Origin: DATMNI01 sp035570275
GTDB lineage: Bacteria > Acidobacteriota > Terriglobia > Bryobacterales > Bryobacteraceae
Assembly (NCBI GenBank): GCA_035570275.1
Contig: DATMNI010000118.1
Location: forward strand, 1-17,720
DNA length: 17,720 nucleotides
Reading direction: 5' to 3'
This document shows, piece after piece, positions 14,563 through 17,720 of this stretch; position 1 is the first letter of the stretch, and the number at the start of each line of letters is the position of its first letter. The notes below the pieces were generated by a model. That model ran no database searches. It was not told the DNA's origin and saw only the letters and a program-made list of their open reading frames with translations. The translations under genes and the position numbers were made by a program.

Positions 14563-15378
14563 TCACTTAGCGGTTTTCTTTGTAAACTCGCCATACATCA
14601 GTTCCTCCACGAACTCCACGCACTTGAATTCCACCAGCCGGGCATTCTTTTCGACATGACGATAGAGCGGCATCTTGATCTTCCATGGCCGCGAAAATAC
14701 CGTCGGATCTTCGATGGTGGCTTCGTACGAGAGCGTATCCGGGCCAAGTGGGGCATAACGTTCAACCACGTGCAGTGCGTCGCCATGGAAATTCCCTGCC
14801 CTGTCGAACCAGGTGCGCTCATCCAGACCGGTAACGTCGACCACCAGCGTATCCCCTTCCCAATGGCCCACCGACTGTCCCATCCAGGAGTCGGCAGGGG
14901 CCGGCCCCGGATCTTTCAGGTAAATATTGCGAACGGCGCCGTCGTATTCGTAGGCGAAGAAGATGGCTTTGGCACTGTGAAATATCTGAAACGGATACGG
15001 CATGTAGGTGGCTCGCGGCACACCCGGCAGGTAACACTTGACCTCGGGGTCCGCGGTTAAGCGTTGGTCGAAGTTGGCTTTCTTCTTTTCCTTGGCCGCC
15101 GGCAGATAAGGGATTTCACCGCCTTCCACCACTCCGGGGCCTCCGGGCTCCGCGCCAGTCGCGCCCAGTGCAACTGCCAGTCCGGGCCGCGCAGCATGGT
15201 CCTGAAGATCCCAATTTGCCGTGTTCAGCGCCTGCCAAATCCCGTTCAAGTTTGGTTTTCCGTCGGGCATCCGCGGCCCCTTATAGGCCGGCTGACCAGA
15301 AAGCGATGTTGTCGCCAGATAGAGGACAGCCACCGTGGCGCTGGTTGCAATCGCCCAGCCTCTGAACAGCAATCGCAT
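14563..15378 (-). CDS. exported protein of uncharacterised GHWEGD family, divergent paralogue C
   Basis: This 271-residue protein has a signal peptide (about 1-29). It shares with the two longer paralogues the opening MPDGKPNLNGIWQA (37-50), the MGQSVGHWEGDTLVVDVTGL core (166-185), ALHVVERYAP (201-210) and IEDPTVFSRPWK (222-233). It is about 65-95 residues shorter, lacks the YNNNYQIVQT segment in that form, and ends differently. Cys115 and Cys253 match the conserved cysteine pair. ATG 15376-15378 has GGGGAG ten bases upstream; the frame extends to 15423 without such support. It is the first gene of the operon with DUF6152 and paralogue B, so its promoter should lie in 15379-15540. The function is unknown. 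Confidence 0.82.
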   Translation of the reverse strand: MRLLFRGWAIATSATVAVLYLATTSLSGQPAYKGPRMPDGKPNLNGIWQALNTANWDLQDHAARPGLAVALGATGAEPGGPGVVEGGEIPYLPAAKEKKKANFDQRLTADPEVKCYLPGVPRATYMPYPFQIFHSAKAIFFAYEYDGAVRNIYLKDPGPAPADSWMGQSVGHWEGDTLVVDVTGLDERTWFDRAGNFHGDALHVVERYAPLGPDTLSYEATIEDPTVFSRPWKIKMPLYRHVEKNARLVEFKCVEFVEELMYGEFTKKTAK

Positions 15379-15539
15379 CGTGTAAGTTCTCCCCAATCCC
15401 GAACAACCGGAGCAAACCCCCACGGGCTTGCGTTCGTTAGCATGCAGTCTAAAAGCCTTATCAGACTCTGCGGTTCAGACAGTAATTTAGCTCTCTCATG
15501 ACGCGGAGTCAAGCGCGATTCGTGTGACCGCGCCATTCG

Positions 15540-15620
15540 TGTCGCCTCACCTCGCGCCAATGAGCCGAACACGCGCACACTCGTGACACCATGCCTCGCC
15601 GCGATGGCCGGAATCGCAGC
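15540..15620 (-). pseudogene. remnant resembling an MNT-type minimal nucleotidyltransferase
   Basis: The minus strand here encodes IPAIAARHGVTSVRVFGS followed by LARGEAT. This matches the start of MNT-family nucleotidyltransferases (helix, strand, then FGSxARGEA). The expected following SDIDLLV with the catalytic Asp pair is missing, and no continuation is found in the other frames nearby. At about 27 residues it is a fragment, not a functional gene. Chance similarity cannot be fully excluded, but the match spans the whole signature. Confidence 0.45.
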
Positions 15621-15659
15621 CCGGCCGCACGAATCCCAGCCACACGCTACACTATCCTC

Positions 15660-16052
15660 ATGACCCGAAAACTCTTGCTGCTGTCCCTGCTGACGGCCGG
15701 TTTTGCCATGGCGCAGAACCGCGTCTTCGAACTTCGCACCTACACCTGCAATGAAGGCAAGCTGGAAGCCCTGAAGGCCCGCTTCCGCGACCACACTATC
15801 GAGATCTTCAAGCGCCACGGAATGGAAAGCATCGGCTACTGGATTCCGCAGGACGGCGAAAAATCCAAGACCACCTTGATCTACATCATCTCCCACGCCA
15901 GCCGGGAACAGGCCACCAAGAACTGGCGGGAGTTCGGCGCCGATCCGGAATGGAAGAAGGTAGCGGCCGCCTCCGAAGCCGACGGTAAAATCCTGTCGAA
16001 GCCGCCGGAATCGGTCTACATGGACGCAGCCGATTTTTCGCAAATAAAATGA
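15660..16052 (+). CDS. NIPSNAP-family protein with a signal peptide
   Basis: This is a 130-residue protein: a signal peptide (MTRKLLLLSLLTAGFAMAQ, 1-19), then one NIPSNAP domain with the hallmark RVFELRTYTCNEGKLEALKARF (21-42), HTIEIFKRHGMESIGYWIPQD (45-65) and TTLIYIISHASREQATKNWREF (71-92). NIPSNAP domains are small dimeric alpha/beta-barrel folds without a settled function. ATG 15660 is chosen because the signal peptide begins there; the frame is open from 15591. No Shine-Dalgarno is evident, so translation may be leaderless or weak. Its stop overlaps the carboxylase start (ATGA 16049-16052), tying it to an acyl-CoA catabolic operon even though it appears to be exported. That mismatch is unusual. 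Confidence 0.85.
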   Translation: MTRKLLLLSLLTAGFAMAQNRVFELRTYTCNEGKLEALKARFRDHTIEIFKRHGMESIGYWIPQDGEKSKTTLIYIISHASREQATKNWREFGADPEWKKVAAASEADGKILSKPPESVYMDAADFSQIK

Positions 16053-17689
16053 CCCTGGATATCGCCCGCCAGGGACACATGCGCCTTCTTGTGGAGCAAC
16101 TCCACAAGTTGGAGAGCCGTCTTCGTGAAGGCGGCGGTGCGGCGCGCATTGACCGGCAGCATCGCGCGGGCAAGATGACGGCGCGCGAGCGGATCGTTGC
16201 GCTGCTGGATCCGGGCTCGCAGTTTCTGGAAGTCGGTCTGCTGATCGCCTATGATCGGTACGACGGCCAGGCCCCGTCCGCCGGCGTGGTCACGGGGTTG
16301 GGCAAGGTTGAAGGCCGGCCCGCGGTGATCGTCGCCAACGACGCTACCGTGAAGGCCGGCGCCTGGTGGCCGGAGACCATCACCAAGATTCTGCGCGCCC
16401 AGGAAATCGCCATGAAGAACCGCCTGCCCATCGTTTACCTGGTGGATTCGGCGGGCGTGAACCTGCCGTATCAGGACGGCATTTTCCCCGGCCAGTACGG
16501 CGCCGGCCGCATCTTCCTCTACAATTCGCTGATGCGGCGCAAGCTGCGCATCCCGCAAATCGCCGCTGTGATGGGTCCGTGCATTGCCGGCGGAGCCTAC
16601 CTGCCCGCCTTGAGCGACGTAATCATCATGGTGGAGGGCACCAGCTTCATGGGCCTGGGCGGACCTAACCTGGTGAAGGGCGCAACCGGGCAGGTGATCG
16701 ATTCCGAACCGCTCGGCGGCGCGCACCTCCACACCGCGGTCAGCGGCGTCGCCCACTACATGGCCAAGGACGATGCCGATTGCCTGGCGCGCATCCGTCA
16801 GCGCTTCCGCCAGCTTCCGGAGCCGCCGCCCGCGCCCGGCAAATCTACACCGCCGCTGCGCGATGCCTCCGAAATGTACGGCGTGCTCCCTGCCGACCAT
16901 CGGCTACCGTACGACATTGAAGAAGTCCTCCGGCGCATTTTCGATCGCGAGGATTACACCGAATTCCAATCCGAGTATGCTCCGGAGATGCTCTGCGCGC
17001 ACGCCAGGCTGGCGGGCCGGCCGGTATCGGTGATCGCCAACCGGCGCGGTTTCTTTAAGGTGCAGGGGCGGCCCCGCATCGGCGGAATTATCTATACTGA
17101 ATCGGCGCGCAAGGTGGCTTATTTCGTGGAGACCAGCGAGCGGGCCGGCCATCCGCTGATCTATGTGCAGGACGTTTCGGGCTTCATGGTGGGGCCGGAT
17201 GCCGAACGCGACGGCATCATTCGGGCCGGCGCCGAGATGGTGGAAACCATGGCGTGCGCCACGGTGCCGAAGATCGTGCTGACCATCAACCATGCCAGCG
17301 GCGCGGGCTACTACGCCATGGCAGGACAGGGCTTCGACCCGGACTTCACGTTTAGTTGGCCGACGGCGCGGATCGGCGTGATGGAAGGCGATTCGGCCGT
17401 GGTTGCGCTGTACTCGGCGGAGCTGGAAAAGTGCAAAGGCGGCCCGCTGCCCGAAGACCTGCGCGAGGCCGTGGAGCGCACCCGCGCCGATTACGAACGC
17501 TGGCTGGATGCGAAATACGCCGCCGCTCGCGGCCACTGCGACGCCCTCATAGACCCGCTGGAAACCCGCGACATCCTAGCTTTCGCCTTGGAGGCATCCA
17601 TGCAAAGCGGCCCCGCATCCCCGGCCCCCGAGCCCCGAGCCCTGACCCCCGACCCCTGGCCCCCGGCCCCTGGAGCGCAACGCCCATGA
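16049..17689 (+). CDS. acyl-CoA carboxylase beta (carboxyltransferase) subunit, MCC/GCC-like
   Basis: This 546-residue biotin-dependent carboxyltransferase subunit transfers CO2 from carboxybiotin to an acyl-CoA such as methylcrotonyl-, geranyl- or propionyl-CoA. It has the N-lobe (about 30-260) with RQHRAGKMTARERI, the VMGPCIAGGAYLPALSD oxyanion/CoA loop (174-190) and SFMGLGGPNLVKGATGQ (199-215). The C-lobe (about 285-515) contains VQDVSGFMVGPDAERDG (373-389) and the GAGYYAMAG loop (418-426). The LxGGPxLVK pattern and N-terminus resemble methylcrotonyl-CoA carboxylase beta subunits more than propionyl ones. The last 26 residues are a proline-rich tail encoded by the GC-rich repeat, not part of the fold. 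The start overlaps the NIPSNAP stop (ATGA) and the stop overlaps the next start (ATGA). The biotin-carrying alpha subunit is not in the window. Confidence 0.9.
   Translation: MTLDIARQGHMRLLVEQLHKLESRLREGGGAARIDRQHRAGKMTARERIVALLDPGSQFLEVGLLIAYDRYDGQAPSAGVVTGLGKVEGRPAVIVANDATVKAGAWWPETITKILRAQEIAMKNRLPIVYLVDSAGVNLPYQDGIFPGQYGAGRIFLYNSLMRRKLRIPQIAAVMGPCIAGGAYLPALSDVIIMVEGTSFMGLGGPNLVKGATGQVIDSEPLGGAHLHTAVSGVAHYMAKDDADCLARIRQRFRQLPEPPPAPGKSTPPLRDASEMYGVLPADHRLPYDIEEVLRRIFDREDYTEFQSEYAPEMLCAHARLAGRPVSVIANRRGFFKVQGRPRIGGIIYTESARKVAYFVETSERAGHPLIYVQDVSGFMVGPDAERDGIIRAGAEMVETMACATVPKIVLTINHASGAGYYAMAGQGFDPDFTFSWPTARIGVMEGDSAVVALYSAELEKCKGGPLPEDLREAVERTRADYERWLDAKYAAARGHCDALIDPLETRDILAFALEASMQSGPASPAPEPRALTPDPWPPAPGAQRP
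17611..17675 (+). repeat. GC-rich CCCCTGG-type repeat at the carboxylase 3' end
   Basis: Reiterated CCCCGAGCC/CCCCTGG units encode a Pro-rich tail beyond the carboxyltransferase fold. The 20 bases at 17653-17672 (CCCCTGGCCCCCGGCCCCTG) are identical to 931-950 in the anti-sigma gene. Confidence 0.65.
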
Positions 17690-17720
17690 TACGCATCGCT
17701 AACGGACAAGGCTTCTGGGG
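17686..17720 (+). CDS. 5' end of an AtuA/DUF1446-like gene (partial)
   Basis: ATG 17686 overlaps the carboxylase stop as ATGA, and the frame is open to the edge, giving MIRIANGQGFWG. That short start resembles the N-terminus of the AtuA (DUF1446) family, whose founding member takes part in acyclic terpene utilisation in Pseudomonas and whose members often neighbour acyl-CoA carboxylase subunits. Only about 12 residues are visible, so the family call rests on those residues plus context. Confidence 0.55.
   Translation, partial: MIRIANGQGFW

Overview
The window looks like a chromosomal segment of an Acidobacteriota member close to Solibacter/Bryobacter. This is inferred from the high GC, the many secreted quinoprotein-like and cytochrome proteins, the DUF6152 and DUF6644 families, the dispersed palindromic repeats, and paralogues of one uncharacterised secreted family. 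No rRNA, tRNA, CRISPR array or complete transposase was seen.

Left edge (1-1700, + strand): the end of an unknown gene, then an ECF sigma factor, a small membrane protein in the anti-sigma position, and an exported DUF4252-like protein. All junctions overlap (GTGA, TAATG, ATGA), so this is a tight, translationally coupled operon. About 700 bp without a convincing gene follows, holding several palindromes.

Middle left (2400-8673, - strand): a diheme cytochrome c and a PQQ-type propeller protein form a two-gene periplasmic redox unit. A small exported protein follows, then an S41/IRBP-like protease and a sugar-dehydrogenase-like propeller separated by a MITE-like repeat. Both propeller enzymes deviate at residues normally needed for catalysis.

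Centre (8878-10334): a monoheme cytochrome c (+) converges on a YncE-like 40-residue-repeat propeller (-).

Centre right (10400-15378): after a palindromic repeat and a plausible promoter come an exported protein with a GHWEGDTLVVD motif and two DUF6644 membrane proteins (+). Facing them is a minus-strand operon of two more GHWEGD-family paralogues with a DUF6152 protein between them. These six genes form a cell-envelope cassette of unknown function and are the best candidate here for an undescribed system.

Right edge (15540-17720): a short remnant resembling an MNT-type nucleotidyltransferase lies antisense just before an exported NIPSNAP protein. That gene is coupled (ATGA) to an acyl-CoA carboxylase beta subunit, which is coupled (ATGA) to the first codons of an AtuA/DUF1446-like gene. 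This points to branched-chain or terpenoid acyl-CoA catabolism. A 20-base GC-rich repeat is shared between the anti-sigma gene and the carboxylase tail.
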